Assembly: GCF_009720625.1 (NCBI RefSeq)
Contig: NZ_CP046266.1
Coordinates: 4,411,501 to 4,475,500 of the forward strand
Length of the DNA stretch: 64,000 bases
Direction: 5' to 3'
From: Metabacillus sediminilitoris
Lineage (GTDB): Bacteria; Bacillota; Bacilli; Bacillales; Bacillaceae
Shown here: positions 8,582 to 17,568 of the stretch, piece after piece
Numbering within the stretch: position 1 is the stretch's first letter
How the letters are laid out: each line of letters opens with the position of its first letter
Position numbers and translations under genes: made by a program
The notes under the pieces: model-generated
Seen by the model: only the letters and a program-made list of their open reading frames with translations
Told to the model about the DNA's origin: nothing
Database searches by the model: none

Positions 8582-9235
8582 TTATTTCTTCTTCTGACGG
8601 TACAAATCAAGTGTTTTATATTCCTGAGACAGGATATCAACCATTTGTATGTGACGCTTATCACGTGTCTGTTGTTGCTTTGCCGAAAATATGTAACGTG
8701 CCCAGTCCTTTTGATAGCCCGGTGTTAAACTTTGATAAAACTTAAGCTCATTTGGATGATCGGCTAATAGTGCTTCAATATCTTTAACATTGTCCTCATA
8801 ATCTGCAACACATTGGCTCGCAGCCGTCATTTTCTTTTCTTTCTTTTTTTCACGCTTTAAGCCAACAACAGTAAAGACATCATCCATGCTTACCATACGC
8901 GCAAACTTAATATCGCTAGTTCCAACATACCCATCCTCCCCAACTTTCATTGCTGGAAATATTTCATCTCTGTGAACAAATGTATCATAGCGAGTATTTC
9001 CTTTTTTAGGGTATGCGAAAAATAGATAGCCTTTCTCAAGTAACACTTGATCATTATTCATGATAAATTGTGTATGGGTAATCATTTCATCAATTGTTTT
9101 AACAAAAATAAAAATGGCATCATGATCTTTAGATAGAGAAGTCATGTTTTTAGGAAAAATATCATAGTCGCTCGGTTGATTGATTATAGCCATATTTGTA
9201 TACTTATTTAGTTTTAATTTATCAATTATTGTCAT
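8582..9235 (-). CDS. YdeI/OmdA-family protein
   Basis: 217 residues. The C-terminal third (LKFYQSLTPGYQKDWARYIF ending in a Lys/Arg-rich tail) is the OmdA-like helical region of the YdeI/OmpD-associated family. The N-terminal part carries a DUF1801/YdhG-like fold preceded by an unusual segment with an internal KREKKKEKK stretch. The molecular function of the family is unknown. Stands alone, convergent with ytkP, and is absent from the B. subtilis version of this locus as I remember it. Confidence 0.7.
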   Translation of the reverse strand: MTIIDKLKLNKYTNMAIINQPSDYDIFPKNMTSLSKDHDAIFIFVKTIDEMITHTQFIMNNDQVLLEKGYLFFAYPKKGNTRYDTFVHRDEIFPAMKVGEDGYVGTSDIKFARMVSMDDVFTVVGLKREKKKEKKMTAASQCVADYEDNVKDIEALLADHPNELKFYQSLTPGYQKDWARYIFSAKQQQTRDKRHIQMVDILSQEYKTLDLYRQKKK

Positions 9236-9400
9236 GATTGACTCCTAATATTATTATTTATTGCAATTGAAAATTATTTCTTTCATACTAGTTTGACTAT
9301 AACTGAATTTGAAGACACAAAAATTCAAGTCATCTTTAGTTTGGTTCTTGTGGTGTACCAAATTTATTATGTGAGAAAAGAAAGATTTCTTTTCAAAACA

Positions 9401-10801
9401 TTATTTTGCTAGTTCATAGATGGCTTGAGCATAAATCGCAGTTGCTTTTAAAAGATCTTCAATTATCATATATTCATCCTTTTGATGGGCAATATCTGGT
9501 CTTCCTGGAAATAGAGGCCCAAATGCAACACCTGCTTCGAGAGATCTAGCATAAGTTCCGCCTCCGATTGAAATTAGTTCAGCCTTTTCGCCTGTTTGCT
9601 CTTCATATACTTTTTGCAACGTTTGTATCAGAGGATGCTTTTTATCAACATGATGTGGTTCTGAAACTTCAAATGTTTTTATTTTAAAACCCTTTAGATT
9701 TGAAAAGCCCTTTTTGATTTGATCTGCATTCCCTGTAACCGGAAAACGAATATTAATTCCTAATTGGCCACCTGACGCTTCAGTGTATGACATCACACCA
9801 AGATTTACAGTTAACTCTCCACTGATTTCATCAGAATAGGCAATATTAAGATTTTTCCCGCGTGTATCCCCTTCGAATACATCAACAATCATATTAATAT
9901 AATGCAGACCTTGTGAATCTAGTTTAAGCTTATTTAAAAATCCCGCCAATAAAATACCTGCATTTCTGCCATTATTCGGTTCCATTGCATGTGCTGAAAT
10001 GCCCTCAATTGTTAATTTAAGCCTTTCACCTTCAAACTGATAATTGCCTTTCGATTTCGTTTCATTTATGTATTCTTTAAATAATTGAGAAACATCTGAA
10101 TGATCATTAGTTGTAATTGTTATCGTCGCTTCTGCAAAATCAGGAACCATGTTAAAACGTCTTCCCGAATGAAAGGAGTGAAGCATAACATTTCCTTTTT
10201 TATTAGAAGGTATTGGTGTTTGTATGAATGTAGCATCAATAATGCCTTTCTCAGCAAAAATGATCGGGAAGTCTGCATCTGGTGCAAATCCTACAGTTGG
10301 CATTTTTTCAAGTTTAAAATAATGATCAACACAACGCCATTCACTTTCCTCATCTGTCCCAATGATCATACGTACATTTTTCGTTAAAGGTTCTGCAAGA
10401 TCTTTTACAATTTTCATCGCATATAAGGCAGCAATCGTTGGACCCTTGTCGTCTAACGCTCCGCGAGCAAAAATCTTACCGTCTCTTATTTCCGCTCCGT
10501 AAGGATCACTAGTCCAACCATCACCTTCAGGAACAACATCAACATGACAAAGAACACCTACAATTTCATCGCTGCTTCCCGTTAATTCTATATGACCAGC
10601 ATACCCATCAAGATTTTTAACCGTAAAACCAGAATCTTCACCTAATTGTAATAAATGAAGGAATGCTTCATTTATTCCTTCACCAAATGGAGCAACCTGA
10701 GATACTGTGTCTTCGTCTAAGACACTTTTTATTCTAAGATAAGCTTGTGTATCCTTTATGATATCGTCTTTTCTTTTTTCTACTTCAGCTTTCCAATTCA
10801 T
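9401..10801 (-). CDS. ytjP: M20 family dipeptidase YtjP (PepV-like)
   Basis: 466-residue cytoplasmic zinc dipeptidase of the PepV type. Metal-binding motifs are visible: VGVLCHVDVVPEGDGW, GALDDKGP (bridging Asp), IIGTDEESEW (catalytic Glu pair) and ISIGGGTYARS. A lid domain lies between about residues 190 and 380. I place the start at the ATG at 10801, where AGGAGGAGG sits 7 bases upstream, rather than at the longer frame beginning at 10858. Position next to the purine permease matches B. subtilis ytjP. Confidence 0.92.
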   Translation of the reverse strand: MNWKAEVEKRKDDIIKDTQAYLRIKSVLDEDTVSQVAPFGEGINEAFLHLLQLGEDSGFTVKNLDGYAGHIELTGSSDEIVGVLCHVDVVPEGDGWTSDPYGAEIRDGKIFARGALDDKGPTIAALYAMKIVKDLAEPLTKNVRMIIGTDEESEWRCVDHYFKLEKMPTVGFAPDADFPIIFAEKGIIDATFIQTPIPSNKKGNVMLHSFHSGRRFNMVPDFAEATITITTNDHSDVSQLFKEYINETKSKGNYQFEGERLKLTIEGISAHAMEPNNGRNAGILLAGFLNKLKLDSQGLHYINMIVDVFEGDTRGKNLNIAYSDEISGELTVNLGVMSYTEASGGQLGINIRFPVTGNADQIKKGFSNLKGFKIKTFEVSEPHHVDKKHPLIQTLQKVYEEQTGEKAELISIGGGTYARSLEAGVAFGPLFPGRPDIAHQKDEYMIIEDLLKATAIYAQAIYELAK

Positions 10802-10998
10802 TATGCAGCCTCCTCCTATCATGAAAATTTTTCTATACTTTATTAACATACCAAACACACCAGCTAGATTAAAGTTTGAATGTTTTCTTCTATATTTAAT
10901 TTACCTGCTCAAAACACATAATATAATAGGATAATCAATCATTCACATGCAAATCCAGTTTTAAAGGATTGAACGATGATTAATTTTCAAAAAAACTA

Positions 10999-11057
10999 TT
11001 GCAATATAAATAAAAAACGAATAATATTAGAAAGGTTTTGAATCAATGTTCGTAAAA
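10999..11057 (+). promoter_or_regulatory. Promoter with paired PurR-like boxes upstream of the purine permease
   Basis: TTGCAA (10999-11004), a 17-bp spacer and TATAAT-like TAATAT (11022-11027). Two inverted CGAA-core boxes, AAACGAATAAT (to 11025) and AATGTTCGTAA (from 11045), leave about 17 bases between 14-bp boxes, the arrangement known for B. subtilis PurR sites. The ytiP/pbuO gene is a PurR target there. Guanine riboswitch features were looked for and not seen. Confidence 0.6.
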
Positions 11058-11071
11058 AACTGGAGGTACAT

Positions 11072-12376
11072 ATGTTTAAATTAACTGAAAACAATACGAA
11101 CGTAAGAACTGAGATGATTGCAGGACTTACGACTTTCTTAACAATGGTTTATATTGTCGTCGTTAACCCGATTATTTTAGCAGATGCAGGAGTACCTTTT
11201 GATCAAGTATTTACTGCAACAATTATTGCAACAATTATAGGTACACTCTGGATGGCCTTATCAGCTAATTATCCAATTGCAATTGCCCCAGGAATGGGTT
11301 TAAACGCTTATTTTGCCTATTCAGTTGTCGGAGCAAATGAAAATATTTCCTATACAACAGCTTTTTCTGCTGTTTTTGTTGCTGGAATCATTTTCATTCT
11401 ATTATCATTAACACCTTTCCGCAAAAAGCTAATAGAAGCTATTCCTAATAATCTAAAGCATGGTATAACAGCTGGAATTGGTCTATTTATTGCTTTTATT
11501 GGTCTTCGCTTAACTGGGATTGTAACGGCAGATCCTACAAACCTAGTAGCTTTAGGGGACCTTTCTTCACCACCAGTTGTATTAGCTATCTTTGGTCTTG
11601 CCGCAACTTTAGTGCTAATGACGATGAATATACCTGGTGCATTATTCATTGGAATGATTATTACAGGGATTATTGCCTTTTTTACAGGACAACTAGAATT
11701 TAAAGATGGCTTCGTTTCTCTACCTAGCCTCCCAGAAGGGATTATTATCGCAAATCCTTTCACTGCTTTTGGAGATGTGATCACACACGGATTATATACT
11801 GTCGTCTTTTCATTTCTAATGGTAACCATTTTTGATACAACAGGGACAATGATCGGTGTTGCACAACAGGCAGGATTAATGAGAGGGAATGAACTTCCGA
11901 AGGCTCGTACTGCTTTATTAGCTGATTCAGCTGCTACAACGGTGGGAGCTATGTTTGGGACAAGTCCTACCAGTGCATATATTGAGTCATCTGCAGGTGT
12001 TGCTGCAGGTGGAAGAACAGGATTAACTACTGTAACAGTTTCTATCCTGTTTGGATTAACACTTTTCTTCAGTCCCTTAATTGGTGCAGTTTCTGGCATT
12101 TCAGCCATTACTGCCCCTGCCTTAATTATTGTTGGTAGCTTAATGATGGGATCTATCGCAGAGATTAACTGGAAAGAACTTGATGAAGCATTCCCTGCCT
12201 TTCTTGTTGTATTAACAATGCCCTTAACATCAAGTATTGCTACTGGTATTGCTCTTGGTTTTATTTCATATCCATTAATGAAGATTGCAAAAGGTAAATG
12301 GAAAGAAGTTCATCTCTTCGTTTATATTTTCGCTATTCTATTTTTCATACAACTTGTATTTATAGGTGGACATTAA
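11072..12376 (+). CDS. pbuO: Guanine/hypoxanthine permease (PbuO/PbuG type)
   Basis: 434-residue NCS2/AzgA-type purine permease with about 12 to 14 hydrophobic segments. The family stretches GLTTFLTMVYIVVVNPIIL and AIAPGMGLNAYFAY lie in the first third, and FDTTGTMIGVAQQAG and GTSPTSAYIESSAGVAAGGR are the substrate-region motifs. Proton-linked import of hypoxanthine/guanine. Position downstream of ytjP matches B. subtilis ytiP (pbuO). Start ATG with TGGAGG upstream; regulation by PurR is suggested by the upstream boxes. Confidence 0.92.
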   Translation: MFKLTENNTNVRTEMIAGLTTFLTMVYIVVVNPIILADAGVPFDQVFTATIIATIIGTLWMALSANYPIAIAPGMGLNAYFAYSVVGANENISYTTAFSAVFVAGIIFILLSLTPFRKKLIEAIPNNLKHGITAGIGLFIAFIGLRLTGIVTADPTNLVALGDLSSPPVVLAIFGLAATLVLMTMNIPGALFIGMIITGIIAFFTGQLEFKDGFVSLPSLPEGIIIANPFTAFGDVITHGLYTVVFSFLMVTIFDTTGTMIGVAQQAGLMRGNELPKARTALLADSAATTVGAMFGTSPTSAYIESSAGVAAGGRTGLTTVTVSILFGLTLFFSPLIGAVSGISAITAPALIIVGSLMMGSIAEINWKELDEAFPAFLVVLTMPLTSSIATGIALGFISYPLMKIAKGKWKEVHLFVYIFAILFFIQLVFIGGH

Positions 12377-12379
12377 CTA

Positions 12380-12413
12380 AAAGGAGGACGACTTATTGTC
12401 GTTCTCCTTTTTT
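12380..12413 (+). terminator. Terminator of pbuO
   Basis: AAGGAGGACGAC, 5-base loop, GTCGTTCTCC, T run. Confidence 0.9.
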
Positions 12414-12800
12414 CCTTCTATCATTTAGACTGACTTTATTAAAACCATCATAGGAAATTTTCAAAATTGGGGATATTTATTTATTCACTCTTTCTTAAGA
12501 GAGTAATGTTACAAACATAGCTACCTAATTTTAATTAGATTCTCAGTAATCGTTTCTAACTCTACTAGAAAGAAAAGCAGGTACAGATAGATTATTTCGA
12601 GGCTACATGAGGTATTTTTAATTAAGTTATTGATCGACATCAGTTTCATATTTTTCCTTCCCTTCCTATTGATTTGTTTTTAATATACTATTAGCATCAA
12701 GAAAATTCACATTTATTGTTATATTATCTAACGTAATTTCTGAAAATTTACTATTTTCCGCATTCTCAGCAAGTAGGAGTAATGACTAAAAATCAATAAA

Positions 12801-12834
12801 AAAACAACCTTTAACATAAAAATGTAAGGTTGTT
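12801..12834 (-). terminator. Terminator of the methionine aminopeptidase gene
   Basis: AACAACCTT/AAGGTTGTT stem with a T run on the minus strand, 46 bases past the stop. Between 12414 and 12800 I see no convincing gene. Confidence 0.8.
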
Positions 12835-12879
12835 TCTTATTTTTAAGTTATATATATAATCATGAGAAAGATAAATGAA

Positions 12880-13626
12880 TTATTGCTTTGTTAATACAAT
12901 TGGACCATCCTTTGTAATTGCAATGGTATGCTCAAATTGTGCAGATAATTTCCCGTCAATCGTTCTTGCCGTCCAACCATTATCATCCATCTTTGATTGC
13001 CATGCACCAACATTCACCATTGGTTCGATCGTGATGACCATTCCTTCTTTTAATCGTAAACCTCTGTTTGGTTCTCCGTAATGAAGGATGGTTGGGGGTT
13101 CATGTATGGATCTGCCGATTCCATGACCAGTAAAATCTCTAACGACCGAAAATCCTTCTCCCTCAACATAAGACTGAATGGCATGACCAATATCACCTAG
13201 TCGAGTCCCTACTTTTGCTTTTTCGATTGCTCGATATAAGGATTCTTTTGTCACCTGTAGCAATCGGAGAGTTTCAGATGAAACATCACCAACAGCATAT
13301 GTCCAGGCAGAATCTGCAAGGGCACCATTTAAATTTACCACCATATCAATTGTGACAATGTCACCATTTTTTAACGGGGTATTTCGCGGAAACCCGTGGC
13401 AGATTTCATCATTTATCGAAGCACATGTAGCGTATTGGTAACCTTTATATCCCTTTTGTTCAGCTGTTGCGCCATGCTTTTTTAAATACGATTCAACAAA
13501 ATGATCTATTTCCAAAGTTGTTACACCAGGTTTTATTTTTTTTGCGATCTCTTTATGACAATTTGCCAATAATTGACCTGCTTTTTGCATTAATTCTATT
13601 TCTCGTTTACTTTTTAAAATAATCAA
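12880..13626 (-). CDS. Type I methionine aminopeptidase (YflG-like)
   Basis: 248 residues. Removes N-terminal methionine from nascent proteins. The metal-site pattern is present: NGDIVTIDMVV (Asp), ALADSAWTYAVG (second Asp), DFTGHGIGRSIHEPP (His), MVITIEPMVNVG and QFEHTIAI (Glu pair). It is closest to the second Bacillus enzyme YflG, not the ribosomal-operon map. Start is TTG at 13626 with GGAGGGG seven bases upstream, giving MIILKSKREIELMQKAG; the longer frame to 13695 lacks support. Not at this locus in B. subtilis. Confidence 0.9.
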   Translation of the reverse strand: MIILKSKREIELMQKAGQLLANCHKEIAKKIKPGVTTLEIDHFVESYLKKHGATAEQKGYKGYQYATCASINDEICHGFPRNTPLKNGDIVTIDMVVNLNGALADSAWTYAVGDVSSETLRLLQVTKESLYRAIEKAKVGTRLGDIGHAIQSYVEGEGFSVVRDFTGHGIGRSIHEPPTILHYGEPNRGLRLKEGMVITIEPMVNVGAWQSKMDDNGWTARTIDGKLSAQFEHTIAITKDGPIVLTKQ

Positions 13627-14391
13627 ACCATTTCCCCTCCGATTACCTATATGTGTAAATAAAATGTATAAATAAGCATACCATTGAAAAGGCAACTTTT
13701 AAAAATGAAAGCTCTATCTGCCATAGAAAAATCATTTACCAAGTTGACTCTCCTGTCATACAAATACTACATGCAGGATATTTAGTTGCTTTAATAATAA
13801 TATAGATATATCGCAAACAAAAGAAACACACAAAACATAAAATGATTCGTTAAAGGAAATATTAATAAGATACTTGATGAATCAAGTGCTCACATCATTA
13901 GTTGGAAAAATAGCCATTTTGTTTCCCCTCATTCTCCTTTGATAAGATCATATAAAGAAAAAGATTCATAATTTTTGAGTTTATTGTCATACTATTCAGA
14001 ATAAACATCATATAGATTTATTGTGCAAAGTACACGCGTGTTTATGAAGAAATATCCGGGAAATTAGAAATTGAGCTTGCTGAACCACGGAGAACATCAT
14101 CGATTCGATGAAGACGATTGAAATAAGGTGGGTGATGTATTTAGTTAATGAACGTTGTGAAATCGACTCAAAATCTAAAGATAGAAAAAGTAGATATTTT
14201 TTAAGACAAAAATGTTAATATTATGTAAATTTAATCTTTTTTCTGGATTGTTAGTGTCGAAATCGTGTAAGATATTGTTGTAGCGTTTACCGTATCATTA
14301 AATATATGTACGAAGTGAAATCTGAAGTTGCAGTCATCGAAAGGTTGTAGTAGGCATTGCCAGGTACGATCAAACGATAAGGAGTGGTTTT
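13627..14391. other. 765-bp AT-rich intergenic stretch between divergent genes
   Basis: No gene recognised. Small perfect palindromes occur (ACTTGATGAATCAAGT near 13872, TCATCGATTCGATGA near 14097) and an AATAAAC/GTTTATT inverted pair near 13979-14007. A coding-looking run without a start codon near 14040-14110 may be a gene remnant. B. subtilis has ythP/ythQ in this neighbourhood, so the stretch may mark a deletion; this is inference. Confidence 0.4.
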
Positions 14392-14613
14392 TTGAAACCT
14401 TCAACAAACCGTATGCTAACCAGAATCAAATCAGTCTACATGTTTATTAATGAAAGGGGAACTGTGACCACACAGCAACTTGTTGATGAATTTGGTATTA
14501 CTCCGAGAACAATACAAAGAGATTTAAATGTGTTAGCGTATAACGATTTGGTTCACAGCCCAACAAGAGGTAAATGGGCCACTACAAAGAAAAAAGTTAA
14601 ATTGACTTCGTAA
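14392..14613 (+). CDS. ytzE: DeoR-type HTH protein YtzE
   Basis: 73 residues, essentially just a DeoR-family winged helix-turn-helix: GTVTTQQLVDEFGITPRTIQ then RDLNVLAYNDLV. No sugar-binding domain, so not a classical DeoR sensor. Start TTG with AAGGAGTGG eight bases upstream. The same short gene occurs next to ytzG (rsuA) in B. subtilis. Targets unknown. Confidence 0.88.
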   Translation: MKPSTNRMLTRIKSVYMFINERGTVTTQQLVDEFGITPRTIQRDLNVLAYNDLVHSPTRGKWATTKKKVKLTS

Positions 14614-14645
14614 GAAATGAACGTGAAAATAACAGATTATACATA

Positions 14646-14676
14646 AAGAACCTTCAATTGAAGGTTCCTCTTTTTT
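14646..14676 (+). terminator. Terminator of ytzE
   Basis: GAACCTTCAATTGAAGGTTC palindrome followed by CTCTTTTTT. Confidence 0.9.
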
Positions 14677-14809
14677 GAGATGAAAGTATACTTTATAATC
14701 GTTTAATTAAGCGCCTATAGCCCCGTAGCAAATGACAACAAGTACTGGAAAACCAAGTAGGGCACTAATTTATGCCGGATTGTGCACATCGGGGCTGACA
14801 AAGATTTTT

Positions 14810-15538
14810 TTATAAATCAATTGGTTGGGCTTGTCTTAATGCTTCAATCTCATCCTCAGTTAATTCACGATATTCACCTATTTTTAATTCCTCTTCATCT
14901 AAAATTATTGGCCCCATTGAAATTCTTTTCAAATATGTAACTTTTTTTCCGACTGCTTCAAACATTCGTTTTACTTGATGGTATTTTCCCTCTGTAATCG
15001 TAATATGTATCGTTGATTGATTACCTGAGGATAATATTTCAAGCTTAGCCGGCTTAGTCACATAACCGTCGTCTAACTCAACGCCCTTACTAAATGCTTT
15101 ACTATCTTCTTCAGTCACCTCACCTAATATGACAGCAAAATACGTTTTAGGTACATGCTTTTTAGGAGATAACAATTGATGTGAAAGCTGACCATCATTT
15201 GTTAACAGTAATAGCCCTTCTGTATCTTTATCAAGCCTTCCAACAGGGAAAGGCTGATAAACAGCATCTTCCATTTCTAGCAAATCAAGTACTGTTTCTT
15301 GGAACTCATCTTCAGTAGCTGATAAGTATCCGGCAGGCTTGTTCATTAGTAAATAAACAAATTCTTTGTATTCAATTTTTTCCCCGTTCACTGTTACATT
15401 CTGTTCCTCAGGATTAACATGTGTTTTTGGATCTTTGATGATCTCACCATCAGCTTTTACAACACCGGTTTTCAACATCTTCTTAACATCTTTACGACTT
15501 CCAAACCCTATATTTGCTAATAATTTATCAATTCTCAT
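14810..15538 (-). CDS. rsuA: 16S rRNA pseudouridine synthase RsuA family (YtzG)
   Basis: 242 residues: S4 RNA-binding domain (MRIDKLLANIGFGSRKDVKK, to about 60) followed by a pseudouridine synthase domain with PVGRLDKDTEGLLLLTNDG, which holds the catalytic Asp, and KRISMGPI. Predicted to make pseudouridine 516 of 16S rRNA. ATG at 15538 is preferred over the TTG at 15550 because a GGTGGAAG lies just upstream and the protein then begins as in homologs. Lies downstream of ytgP on the same strand, separated by a weak terminator. Confidence 0.9.
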   Translation of the reverse strand: MRIDKLLANIGFGSRKDVKKMLKTGVVKADGEIIKDPKTHVNPEEQNVTVNGEKIEYKEFVYLLMNKPAGYLSATEDEFQETVLDLLEMEDAVYQPFPVGRLDKDTEGLLLLTNDGQLSHQLLSPKKHVPKTYFAVILGEVTEEDSKAFSKGVELDDGYVTKPAKLEILSSGNQSTIHITITEGKYHQVKRMFEAVGKKVTYLKRISMGPIILDEEELKIGEYRELTEDEIEALRQAQPIDL

Positions 15539-15572
15539 TACTTCCACCAACGTTCTTTAATATCATTTATGA

Positions 15573-15600
15573 AAAAAACCCGGCTTACACCGAGCTTTAA
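15573..15600 (-). terminator. Weak terminator between ytgP and rsuA
   Basis: On the minus strand CTCGG, TGTAA loop, CCGGG (one G-U pair), then T7. Confidence 0.55.
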
Positions 15601-15636
15601 CCATTACTATATTTTCCTGTTTGCCTATTTTATAAC

Positions 15637-17268
15637 CTAGCCATTCGCACGACTGCCGGGCAGGAATCGTTTTAAACGATTACCTAAAACTTTTTCTAAC
15701 AAATGAGATCTGTAAGCTAAGTATATATATACAGCACCGCCCACAACTACTGAAGCACCAACAACAATAGCTGACTCAATCATTCCATCCTGATAATTAA
15801 TAAATATACTTAAGATCGAATGAAAGACTGAAACAGTGAGCCCCATAAATATTGTTAAGATTGTCATTAGAATTGTTCGTTTAATAAACAGCCTAAACGA
15901 GTATCCCGAATGACGTTTTATCATTGCAAATCCGTAAAGTAATGAAACCGTATATCCAGCTGCTGTAGCAAGAATAGAGCCTACTCCTTGAAACATTTGA
16001 ATAAGTGGTGTATTCAGTGCTAGCTTTACAATGATACCTATTACAAGACTAATAACAGCCAGCTTTTGCTTATTAATTCCTTGTAGTATTGCCGCATTGA
16101 CTGTAAATAGTGAGAATAGTAGTGCAACAGGGGCATACCACATTAAAATCGATGTCCCGATATCTTCGGAATTACCATAATAAAATATCGTATAAGCAGG
16201 TCCTGCCAACACAGACATGCCTACCACAGCAGGTAATGTTAACAACATAATGATTTGAAATGTTTGATCAATTTGTTTATGTAATAATGCGCGATTATTA
16301 TTTGTAAATGAATCTGTGATTGAAGGAATAAGGGTTAATCCAAATGCTGTTGCTAATGATACTGGTATCATAACAAGCTTCGGAACGTAAAGAAGCAATA
16401 CACTAAACATTGCGATCGTAACATTCTCTGAATACCCTGCATCATACATTGAGCGATTAAATGTATTCGTATCAATATAATTATAAATTGGTATTGCTAA
16501 GCCAACAAACACGAATGGGCCTGCATAGCTAAATACTTCTTTAAACATTTCACTAAGAGGTTTCTGCTGGGTTATCACTTTATTTTCTTGTAAAGCTAAT
16601 AATGTATGCTTACGCTTCATCCAATAATAAATAAGGACAAGCATACCACCGATAGCTCCAACAAAAGCAGCAAATGTTGCATATCCAACTGCTAAAACCA
16701 TACCGCCCTTTAAAACATTTATAATGAGATAGGTTGCTCCTAGTAAAAAAACAATCCTAACAAGCTGCTCAATAACTTGTGAGACAGCAGTCGGTCCCAT
16801 TGATTGATGTCCTTGAAAAAAACCGCGAATTAAACTCATTAATGGCACAACAATAAGGGCTATACTAACCATTCGAATGACTAAAATCGCATCATCAATC
16901 GTTATACTGCTTTGCGTACTTTCTGTAAGTGCACTTTTTGCAAGAAATGGAGCGAAAAAATATAACAGTGCAAATGCTATAAAACCAGTTGCAAGCATCA
17001 CCACTATTCCAGCTTTAAACATTCGCCTGCTCGTTTGATAATCACCGATTGCATTGTATTTTGATACAAATTTAGATACAGCAGCTGGAAAACCAGCTGT
17101 TGCAATACTTAGAAAGATTGCATATTGGGCATACCCTGTTTGGTACAAAGCCCCACCTTCTGTTCCAATCATTGCTGCAAATGGAATAATATAAATCATC
17201 CCTAATATTCTCGATAGATATGTACCTAACGTTAAAACAAACGTTCCTCTTAATAAATTATTTGACAT
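15637..17268 (-). CDS. ytgP: Lipid II flippase MurJ-type (YtgP)
   Basis: 543-residue MATE-fold membrane protein with about 14 hydrophobic segments, of the MurJ/polysaccharide exporter family. It begins LLRGTFVLTLGTYLSRILGM and has the RGFFQGHQSM loop typical of Bacillus YtgP. In B. subtilis YtgP flips lipid II across the membrane for peptidoglycan synthesis, redundantly with Amj. The divergent ytfP neighbour matches B. subtilis. Start ATG at 17268. Confidence 0.92.
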   Translation of the reverse strand: MSNNLLRGTFVLTLGTYLSRILGMIYIIPFAAMIGTEGGALYQTGYAQYAIFLSIATAGFPAAVSKFVSKYNAIGDYQTSRRMFKAGIVVMLATGFIAFALLYFFAPFLAKSALTESTQSSITIDDAILVIRMVSIALIVVPLMSLIRGFFQGHQSMGPTAVSQVIEQLVRIVFLLGATYLIINVLKGGMVLAVGYATFAAFVGAIGGMLVLIYYWMKRKHTLLALQENKVITQQKPLSEMFKEVFSYAGPFVFVGLAIPIYNYIDTNTFNRSMYDAGYSENVTIAMFSVLLLYVPKLVMIPVSLATAFGLTLIPSITDSFTNNNRALLHKQIDQTFQIIMLLTLPAVVGMSVLAGPAYTIFYYGNSEDIGTSILMWYAPVALLFSLFTVNAAILQGINKQKLAVISLVIGIIVKLALNTPLIQMFQGVGSILATAAGYTVSLLYGFAMIKRHSGYSFRLFIKRTILMTILTIFMGLTVSVFHSILSIFINYQDGMIESAIVVGASVVVGGAVYIYLAYRSHLLEKVLGNRLKRFLPGSRANG

Positions 17269-17568
17269 GATTTTAGTTCACCATTCTTCTCTATGAAGAT
17301 TCAACTTTTCTATTTTACCACAAACCTAAGCTTATTCCACAGTTTGTCTATCAGTATATAACAAACATATGTGAAATCCTGAAAACTCGATTTCTTACAG
17401 AAAACAAGCCTGTTTTTAAGATATTGAAGTTAAGCCAGTCTTCACTATCCTACTCTTATTTGCAAGATCTAGCGGATTCGTCCCGTTTCCTCCAAAATTA
17501 TTTTTTTGCTTTTTTCCATCTTCCGCTATAATATGAGGAGCAGACCAAGAGATAAAGGTTGTGAATAA

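Noticed and set aside
8449..8745. 98-codon plus-strand frame after ytkP
   Set aside because: Covers the ytkP terminator and the antisense of the YdeI-like gene; no ribosome site.
10860..11071. Purine riboswitch upstream of the permease gene
   Set aside because: The conserved junction and loop sequences of the guanine aptamer are not visible; PurR-type boxes explain the region better.
11350..12108. 252-codon minus-strand frame inside the purine permease gene
   Set aside because: Shadow of pbuO; no start signal and no recognisable protein features.
12700..12800. Minus-strand frame of about 37 codons after the methionine aminopeptidase terminator
   Set aside because: Reads like protein but has no start codon after the preceding stop; not enough to call a gene or pseudogene.
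14040..14110. Coding-looking stretch upstream of ytzE
   Set aside because: Frame has no start codon or ribosome site and no recognised product; at most a remnant.
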